64,000 bases of DNA from Marinobacter salarius (GTDB lineage Bacteria; Pseudomonadota; Gammaproteobacteria; Pseudomonadales; Oleiphilaceae), in NCBI GenBank assembly GCA_000831005.1, contig CP007152.1, positions 1,116,001-1,180,000 of the forward strand, given 5' to 3'. Shown piece after piece: positions 20,727 to 31,826 of the stretch (its first letter is position 1; each line of letters starts with the position of its first letter). Position numbers and translations under genes: made by a program. Under the pieces are notes generated by a model. It was given only the letters and a program-made list of their open reading frames with translations, did not search any database and had not been told where the DNA came from.

Positions 20727-21310
20727 TCACCCTTCACGTTGTTGCTTTTCGAAAGGTTCCATTTGTTTTTTCAACCGTTCCCGCATAAACGCTCTGCTGC
20801 GATGCAGGCGTGATTTTATCGTACCAACAGGCACATCCAGAACCGTTGCAATGTCCTCCTGGCGCCAGCATCCGCGTCGTGAAGCAATAACAGGGTTCGT
20901 TGGTCTGGTGGCAGGGTATTCAGTAACCGCTTGACGGTTTCGCCAATGCGCGTTTGGTCGATACCGGCGGAGGCATCCGGGCTTGCCTCGCCGAGGGATT
21001 CTATAAAGGCGGTCTGGCTCTCCGCAGCGACCAGTGTACTGACGCTGATTTCTCTTTGGCTGGATTGTTTTCGGGTGAGGTCAACAAAGTGCCGGTACAA
21101 CACACGGTTGAGCCATGGCTGGGGTTGCTGCACGTTTTCCAGTTCGTCCAGCCGGGGGTACATCTTGACCACGACATCCTGCACCAGATCCTCTGCATCC
21201 TGTTTCTGGCCAGTCAGGCGGTAGGCGAAAATATACATGCCTTTCATGTAAGGCAGAATCAGCCGGTCAAATCGCTTTGACGACGACGAACGAAATGGGA
21301 GCAAAGCCAA
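20727..21310 (-). CDS. ECF-type RNA polymerase sigma factor (one frameshift)
   Basis: Corrected, 194 residues. Sigma region 2 (about 15-85) includes YRLTGQKQDAEDLVQDV and QPWLNRVLYRHFVD; region 4 (about 135-185) includes LPPDQRTLLLLHDADGWRQ and VPVGTIKSRLHRSRAFM. The break near 20869 needs one G (GATGGCTGG) and otherwise destroys region 4. The apparent start at 21310 is TTG with GAGGG nearby; no better ATG precedes region 2. The next gene encodes its probable anti-sigma. The promoters it reads are not known; GGAACC at about 21500 is a weak candidate -35 box. Confidence 0.85.
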
Positions 21311-21587
21311 TCTGATTCCCTCGGTCTGTGGTTGGCACGGTTTGGCGGGTGCCCCGTCCTCAGGCCATTCTTGTAGGTGTTCGGATGTCAGATTCTGAAC
21401 ATACCATCATTATTGCCTTTTGTTCGAGACAAATTTCTCGCTACAAGAACCAGTTAGCCCTTCCTTTTGCGATTTCTCGTCTATTCGGGAAAATTTTTTT
21501 GGAACCACCGCAATTAGACTTCCGTGTTAGGCCGAAAGACACAGGACGAGTCTCGAACTACAAAAAAACGTACAGAGGTAAACAAGT

Positions 21588-24559
21588 ATGTTCATGCGCC
21601 AAACGCGACTGATGTCGATGGTCATTTTGTCGGTCAGCCTGACGGGTTGTTTTGAAAGCAGCAGCCAGACTACAAAGAATGCGGACCCAGACTACGACAT
21701 TACCAATCCGGCCGTGGAGCGGGGAACTCACCCATTATTTGACCCGTTGACCACCCAATTCCCGATTCCAAGCGATTCCCTTTTCTATCTCAGTGAGGTT
21801 GACGACGGCACCATGCTGAACGGCAGCGATCCTGCCAACCCAGTGACCACGGGCATTGGATTTCTCGATGGAAATTCAGTACTGGCACCCATTGATATCA
21901 AGATCAGTGGCAGCCTGGACAGCCAGCAGACCCTTGATGCACGTGACTTTATCTCCGTGGAGGGCGAAGTTGTCCCCAACCCGGATCAGAATGTGTTCCT
22001 GATTCCCCTGGAATATGCCGGTGGCGATAGCTCCGTCAAACCTCCGGAGAGGTCGCCGGAATTTCATCGGCGATTCAGTACCGGCGGGCACTGGCACTTG
22101 AGGAAAGCGGTAATACCGCCGAAGCCGATGCGATTTTCGATGCCCTGGTTGAGGACAGACTTCGGGTTGAGCTGCTGGATATCGATGGTGGCCAGAACAA
22201 TATGATCCGGATTCTGCCGGTCAAGCCACTGGCTGAGAGAACCCGGTACGCCCTGGCCATCACCGATGACATCGTGGACACCAACGGCGACCCGCTCGTT
22301 GGCGCTCCGACCTACCAGTCGGTGGCGGACCCGGAAGCGGTGCTTTCCAATGTTGCGTTCGAGCCATTCCGCGAGGCGTTGTTACCTGCCCGCCGACTCG
22401 CTTCCGACTATTTTGAGTTCAAGCAGGCGTTTTCCATCGCTGGATTCCCAAAGACGTTCGATGACGTTGTGTTTTCCACAACGATCACCACAACGGCGGT
22501 AGACGACGTGCTGCTGGCAAATACAGCCCCGGTGACGTTCTTCCGCAACAGCCTGGGTATTGCTGCCCGACAGGAAGGGCTCCAGCAGTTGATCTCCGGA
22601 TTCTACAACCTGACTCAACAGCCGCTGGAGGGGGCCGCGACGGCGGAACAGCAGAACATCAACGATGAAATCCATGCAACGCTGACGGACACAGATTTCC
22701 GCCTCTACGACGCCGAGCTCGCCGGCCTGCTCAGTGATGCCCGGGACGCTGGCATGGTTGTTCAATATCAGGACCTTGTCAGCAATGATCAGGCGGACCG
22801 CAGAGTCGCCTATGCTTTGCAGGCCGCAACAGCGATGGCCGTCGATACTGTCGCCGACAACGAGGGTGACGCGCTGGCGCTTGCAACCGCCGCTGACAAC
22901 CTTATTGATGCCCCGAAGCCGCGAACGGTAAGGATGTTCAACCAGCGCGACGGTGGTGAGATAAATCCGGCGTTGGCTCAGGAAGTTCAGGGCACTCCTC
23001 TTAATATCCATGTCTATGAGGGCGAGATTACCCTGCCGTATTTTCAGGGCGTGCCGGAGGCGACGGATGGGTCAGCCCTGCGCTCGGCCAGTTGGCTCCC
23101 GGCGGACTTCAGCGCCGAAGAGTCGCTCGATCAGGCTCCCTCCGATCGGGTGACCTACCGCTTCCCGTTTGCTGAAAAGTCCGGTGAAACAACGGTTCCC
23201 ATTGTGGTTGCCGCGCCCGACACCAACCAGGCCTTGATTGCCCCGCAGACCCCGGCAAATGGTTTTCCGGTGATCATCTATCAGCATGCCGTGACCACCG
23301 ACCGTTCGGCGATCCTCCCTCTGGCGACAGCCGCTGGTTTGTCCTGCGCCGACCCTGGCAATACCTTTGACTGCTTCGTCACCATCGGTATCGATCAGCC
23401 GCTGCACGGTATTTTCGGAGAGGGCGTGGTTGGTCTTAATCCCATCACCACTCAGGATGGTGCTTCGGCGGACGCGTCGAGCGTCACTTTGGCTTCGCCG
23501 CTGACGCGGATCTTAATCCGGTACCGGCGGGTGAACTGCAGGAGCCCGAATCGGGAAGTCTGTACCTGAATTTCACTAACTACGCCAACACCCGTGACAA
23601 CATGCGCCAGGGCACCCTCGACCTGCTTAACGTGAACGCCTCGTTGCAGGCGATCGAGGACGCCATCAGCGCGTGTCAGGCCGCCGGCGATTGTGCCAGG
23701 GCCTGAGCATTGATCCGAGCCGGGTCTATTTCATGAGCCATTCGCTCAGTGGTATGGGTGGCGCGGCCTTCCCACCGGTTAACAATGCAGCGAGTGCTGC
23801 GGGCAACTCCAATCTCAGCCCGGTTCTGGCCTCTAATCTGCTGAACACCGGCGGTCAGTTCACACGTCTGTTCGAAAACTCGCAGTCACTGGCACCACAG
23901 CTTCTTCCCGTGCTGGACGCCGCCTCTGATGGCGTGCTGGCGCAGGGACGTACGGAACTCAACATCTACTTCAATGTGTTTCAGTCGCAGCTGGATTCGG
24001 CAGACCCTGTCGCCTATGCCGGCTTTTATCAGAACACCAACACGTTGCTGACTGAAATCGTTGGTGTTGATGATGACCCTGAGCGCCCAACTGACGACAC
24101 GATTCCCAATGCCGCGGATGATCAGCTTTACGCCATGGGGCCCTTGAAACCACGGTTCCGGAAACCGGATTTGTGATCAGTAGTGAGCGCGCACCTCTGG
24201 CGGGTACGGATCCCCTGGCTGCGGGTATGGGCGCTGAGTCAACGCCGCTGGCAAGTGGCCTCCCAGCTATAACCCGCTATCTGGAAGGGTCACATGGCAA
24301 CCCCGTGTCTGCCGGTCAGAAAGCGGCGGATGCCTTTTCTTCACGTGCGGTTTTCGACGAGATGATCGCGCAGATGCTGGAGCTGTTCAGTGATGGCACC
24401 GTTTCTGTCAGCAACCCCTGTGTCGTAGAGGATGCCGATACCTCAGGTACGGACTGCTCCGCCGAGGGCAACACCGATCCAGGCAGTGAGCCGGACGGCG
24501 GCGGAGATGGTGGGGGTGATGGAGGTGATGGTGGCCTGATTGGTGGCGGCCTGATCTAG
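21588..24559 (+). CDS. Large surface lipoprotein lipase, VolA/Pla-1 family (four frameshifts)
   Basis: Four breaks (near 22050, 23479, 23697 and 24140), each repaired by one base, join one ORF of about 991 residues. The N-terminus is a lipoprotein signal (VSLTGC, Cys about 21). DPLTTQFPIPSDSLF and PLAERTRYALAITDDI near 45-220 form Ig-like domains typical of this family; a hydrolase domain follows with GFPVIIYQHAV and the serine segment YFMSHSLSGMGG. The C-terminus is glycine- and aspartate-rich. VolA of Vibrio is a surface lysophospholipase that frees host fatty acids. It heads a unit with DUF1302 and DUF1329 genes. Confidence 0.78.
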
Positions 24560-24689
24560 AAACCCAACGGCCAGACAACCAGCGCTTCGGAGATCCCGGA
24601 GCGCCCGTTCCCGATAAACACGTGTATGTCGATGGCGATTCTCTCCATCAATGGGGAAGCTTTGCCTGAAAAACTGGAGCTACAGACCA

Positions 24690-26579
24690 ATGACAACAAA
24701 AAACCGAGACCGTAAACGCCTGGCGCTGGCTATCGGCGCAATCGTATCCACAGCCCCGGCGATGGCATTCGATTTCGACATCTACGAGATCGACGCCTCG
24801 CTCTCAACGACCCTGACGGCAGGGATTGCCTATCGGTTGGAAGATCAGGACAAAGATCTGATCTCCCAGGGCAACCTGGGCCCGGAATTCGCATTCAGTA
24901 ACACGGGCGCCTCGTCCAACAACTTCGACGACGGCAACCTGAACTTTGAAAAGAACGAGCCATATTCCCAGATCCTGCGTGGCCGTAGTGAACTGTTCCT
25001 GGACTACACCCCCGACAGTGACACGCTGACACGGGTCGGGGCGCTGGTGCGAGGCACCTATTATTACGACCATGAACTGAAGGATAACCGTCGCGCCAAG
25101 GACCCGGTCGGCCAGCGACGTGAACTGAACGATGAGGCCAAAGATAACGCCTCCGGTGTGGATCTTCTCGACGCCTACGTGTTTACGGACTGGTACTTCG
25201 GCGATACGCCGGTGTCGATCCGTTATGGCCGTCAGGTGGTGAACTGGGGCGAAAGCACGTTCATCCTGGGCGGTATCAACGCGGTCAATCCGATCGACGT
25301 TCCCGCGTTTCGTGCTCCCGGCGCGGAGCTGAAAGACGTATTGTTACCGGTGGAGATGTTGTATACGTCAGTTGGCCTGACGCCTGAAATCACCATGGAG
25401 GCGTTTGTTCAGACCGACTGGGAAAGCTTCAGGATTGACGACTGTGGCACCTATTTTTCCTCCGCCGACGTGGCGGCCGATGGCTGTGGCCCGGTATTAC
25501 TGGCGGGCCAGGTGCCTGATTCCCAGGCACTGGAAGAGGGATTCGTGTCTCCGCGCCTGGGCGACCGCGAGCCCGGGGACAAGGATCAGTTCGGTGCCGC
25601 GTTGCGTTGGTATCTGACCGACCTGGGGGCCGAGCTGGGGTTCTACTACACCCGTTATCACAGCCGTCTTCCGTACATCAGTGGTGTGGTCAACAACCCT
25701 TCGGACCCATCGGCAAACCAGAAAAGCGACCCCAACCTGCCCAACTCCAGGTTTCCCAGCTATTTCATCGAGTATCCGGAAGACATTGATCTCTACGGCA
25801 TCAGTATCAACACCACACTGCCAACGGGCACTTCGCTGGGGGCGGAATACAGCTTCCGGCCAAATCTTCCCATCCAGTGGAACACGTTTGAGCTGATCTA
25901 CGGGGGCTTGCAACAGCGTGGTCCGGATGGACAGGTAGTGAGCAAGCTGGAGCAACGCCAGCGTGAGAAGGATCCCAATTTCAACTATGCCGGTAAGGCT
26001 GTTGATGGCTACGACCGTTACAACGTTTCCCAGGCCCAGGCCACATTCATTCACTTCATTGACCGGGTAATGGGCGCCGCCCGTTTCATCATTGTTGGTG
26101 AGGTTGGTGCCACCTATATCCACGATCTGCCCAGCACCTCGGAAGCCCGCTACGGGCGATCGGGCATCTACGGTGTGGGGCCGGTGCCGCTGGAGGGTGA
26201 CAACTTTACCGGTGACTACTGCAGCCAGGGCACAGACAGTGACCCGCGTTTGAACATCAACCCCAGCAACTGTGGAGGTGGTGGGTTTACCACGTCCTTC
26301 TCCTGGGGCTATCGCACGCTGTTTGTCTGGGACTATCCGGATGCCGTCGCTGGCGTCAACTTGCGCCCCCGGCTCTTTTTCTCTCACGACGTGAAGGGCT
26401 ACGCACCAGATCCTGGTGGCAACTTCCAGGAAGGCAACAAGTCACTGGGCCTGGCCGTCGAAGCCACCTATCAAAACGCCTACAAAGCCAATCTGAGCTA
26501 CACCAACTATTTCGGGGGTGATTACAACGTCATCAATGACCGGGATTTCGTGTCGGCCTCAGTGTCCTATTCATTTTGA
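24690..26579 (+). CDS. DUF1302 outer-membrane protein
   Basis: The 629-residue protein has a signal peptide (cleaved after AMA, near 24) and an N-terminal segment typical of DUF1302 (FDIYEIDASLSTTLTAGIAYR, RYGRQVVNWGESTFI, ELKDVLLPVEMLY). The long beta-rich body and terminal SVSYSF fit an outer-membrane barrel. DUF1302 proteins are usually coded next to DUF1329, and are thought to help handle hydrophobic substrates such as fatty acids or polyesters; that role is uncertain. ATG 24690 follows GGAG. It lies 130 bp after the lipase and 29 bp before DUF1329. Confidence 0.88.
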   Translation: MTTKNRDRKRLALAIGAIVSTAPAMAFDFDIYEIDASLSTTLTAGIAYRLEDQDKDLISQGNLGPEFAFSNTGASSNNFDDGNLNFEKNEPYSQILRGRSELFLDYTPDSDTLTRVGALVRGTYYYDHELKDNRRAKDPVGQRRELNDEAKDNASGVDLLDAYVFTDWYFGDTPVSIRYGRQVVNWGESTFILGGINAVNPIDVPAFRAPGAELKDVLLPVEMLYTSVGLTPEITMEAFVQTDWESFRIDDCGTYFSSADVAADGCGPVLLAGQVPDSQALEEGFVSPRLGDREPGDKDQFGAALRWYLTDLGAELGFYYTRYHSRLPYISGVVNNPSDPSANQKSDPNLPNSRFPSYFIEYPEDIDLYGISINTTLPTGTSLGAEYSFRPNLPIQWNTFELIYGGLQQRGPDGQVVSKLEQRQREKDPNFNYAGKAVDGYDRYNVSQAQATFIHFIDRVMGAARFIIVGEVGATYIHDLPSTSEARYGRSGIYGVGPVPLEGDNFTGDYCSQGTDSDPRLNINPSNCGGGGFTTSFSWGYRTLFVWDYPDAVAGVNLRPRLFFSHDVKGYAPDPGGNFQEGNKSLGLAVEATYQNAYKANLSYTNYFGGDYNVINDRDFVSASVSYSF

Positions 26580-26608
26580 ACCATTGTCTGAAAACCGAGG
26601 AGTAATCC

Positions 26609-27970
26609 ATGATTAACCGAAAAAACCTGCTTTACAGTGCATTAGCGTGCTCGATGCTGTATTCCGCATCAGCCGGCGCAGCGGTGTCGGCCCAGGAGGC
26701 CGCCAAACTGGGAGATACGCTCACGCCAATGGGCGCCGAGAAGGCCGGTAATGGCGATGAAATTCCTGCCTGGGACGGGGGGCTGCTTCAGGCACCGGGT
26801 GCCTACCAGGGCGACGGCCGATACGTGGACCCGTTTCCCAAAGACAAAGAGCTGTTTCGTATCGATCAGAGCAACGTTGACCAGTACGCGGACAACCTGA
26901 CGCCCGGCCAGATTGCGATGATCAAGACGTACGACAATTATTTTATGCCGGTCTACCAGACCCGGAGAACGGCGACCTATCCTGCCGACGTGCTGGAGAA
27001 AACCAAGGCCAATGCCACCGAAGTGGAGTTGGTGGAAAGCGGGAACGGTCTCAAGAACTACAAAACAGCGACCCCGTTTCCGATCCCCCAAAATGGCCTT
27101 GAGGTGATTTTCAACCATATCACCCGCTACCGCGGCGGTTCCTTTACCCGCAATGTGGCACAGGTAACACCGCAGCCAAATGGCGATTTCAGCCCGGTCA
27201 GGTTCACCGAATCGTTTACCGAGCGGGTGGCGCTGGAGGATTTCGATCCGAGCGAAGATCCCAATGTGATGTTCTATTTCAAGCAGGCCATCACCGCTCC
27301 GTCTCGCCTCGCAGGCAACGTACTGCTGGTGCACGAGACCATCAACCAGGTTAAGGAGCCCCGCCGCGCATGGTTGTACAACTCCGGGCAGCGTCGTGTT
27401 CGCCGTGCTCCCAATGTGGCCTACGATGGGCCGGGTACCGCCGCAGATGGTCAGCGCACGTCTGACAACCTGGACCTCTACAATGGCGCGCCAGACCGTT
27501 ACAACTGGGAACTCAAGGGCAAGAAAGAGCTGTACATTCCGTACAATTCCTATCGCCTGACCGACGAGAGCCTGAGCTATGACGACATCATAAAGCCCGG
27601 CCATGTCGACCAGGGCCTCACGCGTTATGAGCTGCACCGGGTATGGCATGTAACAGCGACACTCAAGGATGGTGAGCGGCATGTCTACGGCAAACGGGAC
27701 TTCTACATTGATGAGGATACCTGGCAGATTGCAGCGGTGGATCACTACGACGGCCGTGGCAACCTGTGGCGTGTTGCCGAAGCGCACGCGATGCAGATCT
27801 ACGATGCCAACATTCCGGCCTATGCCTTTGAAACTCTGTATGACCTGTTGTCAGGGCGCTATCTGGTGATGGGGCTGACCAACGAGGAAGACGAGCCTTA
27901 CCAGTATGGTACCGAGCGTCGCTCCCGTGAATACACGCCGGCTGCGTTACGCCGGGACGGTGTGCGTTAA
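26609..27970 (+). CDS. DUF1329 exported protein
   Basis: The 453-residue protein has a signal peptide (to AGA, about 24) and the DUF1329 core: LTPMGAEKAGNGDEIPAW, an RRAWLYNSGQRRVRRAPNVAYD segment, PYNSYRLTD and YGKRDFYIDEDTWQI. DUF1329 has a LolB/LppX-like lipid-binding fold and pairs with DUF1302 as here. GAGGAG precedes the ATG by a few bases. The trio lipase-DUF1302-DUF1329 suggests release and uptake of lipids at the outer membrane, an inference from order. Confidence 0.88.
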   Translation: MINRKNLLYSALACSMLYSASAGAAVSAQEAAKLGDTLTPMGAEKAGNGDEIPAWDGGLLQAPGAYQGDGRYVDPFPKDKELFRIDQSNVDQYADNLTPGQIAMIKTYDNYFMPVYQTRRTATYPADVLEKTKANATEVELVESGNGLKNYKTATPFPIPQNGLEVIFNHITRYRGGSFTRNVAQVTPQPNGDFSPVRFTESFTERVALEDFDPSEDPNVMFYFKQAITAPSRLAGNVLLVHETINQVKEPRRAWLYNSGQRRVRRAPNVAYDGPGTAADGQRTSDNLDLYNGAPDRYNWELKGKKELYIPYNSYRLTDESLSYDDIIKPGHVDQGLTRYELHRVWHVTATLKDGERHVYGKRDFYIDEDTWQIAAVDHYDGRGNLWRVAEAHAMQIYDANIPAYAFETLYDLLSGRYLVMGLTNEEDEPYQYGTERRSREYTPAALRRDGVR

Positions 27971-27988
27971 TCGTTAATGGCGGACCGA

Positions 27989-28014
27989 TAACCCTGCCTG
28001 GCTTGGCAGGGTTA
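27989..28014 (+). terminator. Strong hairpin after DUF1329, likely transcription end
   Basis: TAACCCTGCC pairs with GGCAGGGTTA around a 6-nt loop, a 10-bp perfect stem 18 bp after the stop codon. There is no T tract, so it may work as an RNA-stabilising hairpin or a Rho-linked end rather than a classic terminator. Confidence 0.5.
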
Positions 28015-28214
28015 TCCCCGACGGGGGACCACATCAAAGATCCCTGCCCGGTAAAGTTCCTTATAGCTATTCCCGAATCACTCTGTTAGTGTGCCCAGCA
28101 TCCTGCCTCTAGGGATTTCCGCAATTCAAGGCTTCAAGCCCGTGCGAACCATCCATACGACCTGTCAGAGGACGTCACCCCGTTAACGGTGTGTGGCCGT
28201 AGTCGTCTTTTATT

Positions 28215-28230
28215 CCATGAATCTTCATGG
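28215..28230 (+). promoter_or_regulatory. Small hairpin in the long leader of rhlE
   Basis: CCATGAA and TTCATGG form a perfect 7-bp inverted repeat about 65 bp before the rhlE start. The stretch 28015-28293 has no ORF of note. Long leaders with hairpins are common before cold-induced helicase genes; a regulatory role is only suggested. Confidence 0.3.
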
Positions 28231-28293
28231 CATCTGCCCGCATTCGCCGAGAACGGAGTTCGTGGAGGCAGACTAATCAAGAGTTGATCCACT

Positions 28294-29617
<1,324 letters not shown>

Positions 29618-29668
29618 TCCTGCCTACTCCACAGAAAACGGCCCCAGGGCCCCGTTTTGGGTATTGGC

Positions 29669-30157
29669 TCAGGCTGACTTTTTGCCGTCCGGTGTCTTTT
29701 TCTCGAGGCCGGTGTCGGCGCCTTCCGGCACAAACACATCACGTACGGTCAGCGGCTTGCCGTCGGCATCCTGAACTTCAACCGGTAAAATCGCACGCCC
29801 GGTTTCGCGGTCCCTCAGGTCCAGCGGTGTTTGATCTGGCGCCGGATTCCATTTGTCGCCCCACTGGCGAAGGGCGATCACAGTCGGGAACAGATCCCGG
29901 CCTTTTTCGGTCAGCCGGTACTCGAATCGTGAGCCGTGTTCGCCCACATCCACCTTCTTCAATACCTCGTTGTCCACCAGCCTCGCTAACCGGTCGCAGA
30001 GAATGTTGCGGGCAATACCCAGCTCTTGCTGGAAGTCCACAAAGCGGCGGGTGCCATACATCGCGTGCAGCACTACAAGCAGAGACCACCAGTCACCCAC
30101 CTCGTTAAGGGCGCGGGCGACGGAGCAATTGGAGTCATCAAAACGTTTTCTGGCCAT
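29669..30157 (-). CDS. HxlR-family winged-helix transcriptional regulator
   Basis: The 162-residue protein has an HxlR domain (about 8-100): the conserved cysteine in SNCSVARALNEVGDWWSLLVV, then RFVDFQQELGIARNILCDRLARLVD and the wing segment GSRFEYRLTEKGRDLFPTVIAL. Members often sense aldehydes, quinones or redox change through that cysteine. It is divergent from the Old Yellow Enzyme gene, with repeated GGTT-AACC sites between them, so it probably controls that gene and itself. Confidence 0.9.
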   Translation of the reverse strand: MARKRFDDSNCSVARALNEVGDWWSLLVVLHAMYGTRRFVDFQQELGIARNILCDRLARLVDNEVLKKVDVGEHGSRFEYRLTEKGRDLFPTVIALRQWGDKWNPAPDQTPLDLRDRETGRAILPVEVQDADGKPLTVRDVFVPEGADTGLEKKTPDGKKSA

Positions 30158-30178
30158 GTTTCGGAGTGTACCTAATAG

Positions 30179-30239
30179 GGTTGCATTTTAAAACCAGATT
30201 CAATATGGTTGCTTAAAGAAACCAGATTAGTAAGGTTGC
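30179..30239. promoter_or_regulatory. Repeated operator-like sites between HxlR regulator and OYE genes
   Basis: A 22-bp unit starting GGTTGC and ending AACCAGATT occurs at 30179-30200 and again at 30207-30228, offset by 28 bp; a third GGTTGC is at 30234-30239. Within each unit GGTT and AACC form an inverted repeat separated by nine bases. The sites fill the space between two divergent genes, so they are good candidates for HxlR binding. Confidence 0.55.
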
Positions 30240-30247
30240 GATCTACC

Positions 30248-31360
30248 ATGAGCATGAATCTTGGCCCTTTGTTTGAACCCTTTGAACTCCACAACCTGAC
30301 CCTGCGCAATCGCGTGGCGATGGCTCCGATGACCCGCAATTTCTCGCCGGGCAACGCCCCGAGCCAGGATGTGGTGGACTATTATCGCCGCCGCGCTGAA
30401 GGCGGTGTTGGTTTGCTGATTACCGAAGGCACTACAGTGAATCATCCTGGCGCCAACGGTTATCCGAATGTGCCGTTCTTTCATGGCGACACAGCTCTCG
30501 CCGGCTGGAAGGATGTGGTTGATGCGGTCCACGAGGCTGGCGGGGCCATTTTCCCGCAGTTGTGGCACGTGGGTGCCGTACGCAAGGAAGGCACCGAGCC
30601 GGACCCATCCGTACCCGGTTACAGCCCGTCCGGTCTGTTTTCACCGGGCAAACCCAACGGCAAGGCGATGAGCAAGGACGACATTGACGACGTCATCACG
30701 GCGTTTGCCGACGGGGCTCAGGATGCCAAAGCGTTGGGCTTTGACGGTGTGGAGATTCACGGCGCCCACGGTTATTTGCTGGATCAGTTCCTGTGGGAAG
30801 GCACCAACCAGCGTGATGACGAATACGGCGGCAGTATGGAGAACCGTCTGCGCTTCGTGGTTGAGATCGTTGAAGCTGTCCGCCATCGGGTAGGCCCGGA
30901 CTTCCCCATCATGCTGCGTTTTTCCCAGTGGAAACAGCAGGATTATGAAGCGAAGCTGGTGAACACACCCGAGGAACTGGAGCAGTTTCTAAAACCGTTG
31001 GTGGATGCCGGTGTGGATATCTTTCACGCCTCCACGCGCCGCTTCTGGGAGCCCGAATTCGAAGGCTCTGACCTGAACCTGGCAGGGTGGACCCAGAAAC
31101 TGTCTGGCAAGCCGACCATGTCGGTTGGCAGTGTGGGCCTGACGGAGGACTTCATCAGCGGTACTTTCGCCAGTAAGAAGGAAGCGGTGGAGCAGTCCGG
31201 CATCGACGAACTGGTTGAGCGCATGAACAACAGCGAGTTCGAATTGATCGCCGTTGGCCGCGCATTGCTGCAGGACCCCGAGTGGCTGGTGAAAGTGAAG
31301 GACGGCCGTATTGGCGAGGTCGAGCCGTTCGCGAAAAAGTCGCTGGCAAAGCTCTACTGA
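30248..31360 (+). CDS. Old Yellow Enzyme family NADH:flavin oxidoreductase
   Basis: The 370-residue TIM-barrel flavoprotein reduces activated C=C bonds with NAD(P)H. Visible marks: LTLRNRVAMAPMTR (about 18-31), QLWHVG (about 98-103), the substrate/FMN motif HGAHGYLLDQFLW (about 170-182), YGGSMENRLRF, and VGRALLQDPEW near the end. ATG 30248 is preferred because the product then starts as other OYEs do; no strong Shine-Dalgarno is seen. It is probably induced by electrophiles through the divergent HxlR regulator. Confidence 0.88.
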   Translation: MSMNLGPLFEPFELHNLTLRNRVAMAPMTRNFSPGNAPSQDVVDYYRRRAEGGVGLLITEGTTVNHPGANGYPNVPFFHGDTALAGWKDVVDAVHEAGGAIFPQLWHVGAVRKEGTEPDPSVPGYSPSGLFSPGKPNGKAMSKDDIDDVITAFADGAQDAKALGFDGVEIHGAHGYLLDQFLWEGTNQRDDEYGGSMENRLRFVVEIVEAVRHRVGPDFPIMLRFSQWKQQDYEAKLVNTPEELEQFLKPLVDAGVDIFHASTRRFWEPEFEGSDLNLAGWTQKLSGKPTMSVGSVGLTEDFISGTFASKKEAVEQSGIDELVERMNNSEFELIAVGRALLQDPEWLVKVKDGRIGEVEPFAKKSLAKLY

Positions 31361-31382
31361 TCAGACAAGGCGTTGACAACAG

Positions 31383-31409
31383 GCCCCGGCGAGACACCGG
31401 GGCTTTTTT
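31383..31409 (+). terminator. Rho-independent terminator
   Basis: GCCCCGG (31383-31389) and CCGGGGC (31397-31403) form a perfect GC stem with a 7-nt loop, followed by six T residues. It ends the OYE transcript. Confidence 0.9.
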
Positions 31410-31489
31410 GTGTCTGTCCGGGCTGTAATTTAACCTGTTGCCGAAACCCGTATGATTAATGCTCTTGTTTTCAACTAAAGGGATACACC

Positions 31490-31801
31490 ATGAAGTCTGT
31501 AACTTCTCTTTCAGCCATTGTCCTGCTTGCGTTGACTCTGGTTATGGCCGGCTGCGCCACGGTCGGCCAGGACTTTGCCACCCATAACGTTGACCAGATC
31601 GAGATCGGCGATACCACCCGCGCCGATATCCAGGAGATGTTTGGTGAGCCCTGGCGCACCGGTATCGAGGACGGCAAGCGCACCTGGACCTACGGCAAGT
31701 ATCGCTGGTCTGCTTTCGGTGACGCCGAGACAACGGACCTGGTGGTGCGATTCAACGAAGATGGCACAGTGTCTTCCTACGTCTACAACACCACCAAGTA
31801 A
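31490..31801 (+). CDS. BamE/SmpA-like small outer-membrane lipoprotein
   Basis: The 103-residue lipoprotein has a lipobox VMAGC (Cys about 22). The mature part carries the BamE/OmlA-like pattern: a short IEIGDTTRADIQEMFGEP helix followed by strands (RTWTYGKYRW, TTDLVVRFNEDGTVSSYVY). It is likely a stand-alone lipoprotein of this fold; it lacks evidence of being the BAM-complex subunit itself. AAGGG precedes the ATG. Confidence 0.78.
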   Translation: MKSVTSLSAIVLLALTLVMAGCATVGQDFATHNVDQIEIGDTTRADIQEMFGEPWRTGIEDGKRTWTYGKYRWSAFGDAETTDLVVRFNEDGTVSSYVYNTTK

Positions 31802-31826
31802 CGATCAGATTTCCGGAGGCTGGTGA

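Noticed and set aside
21361..21612. Small ORF before the lipase start
   Set aside because: It overlaps the lipase signal peptide in another frame and has no ribosome site or motif; the lipase ATG at 21588 has AGAGG upstream.
26669..27787. Antisense open frame of 372 codons opposite DUF1329
   Set aside because: No ribosome site, no recognisable motif, and the plus strand encodes an intact signal peptide and DUF1329 domain.
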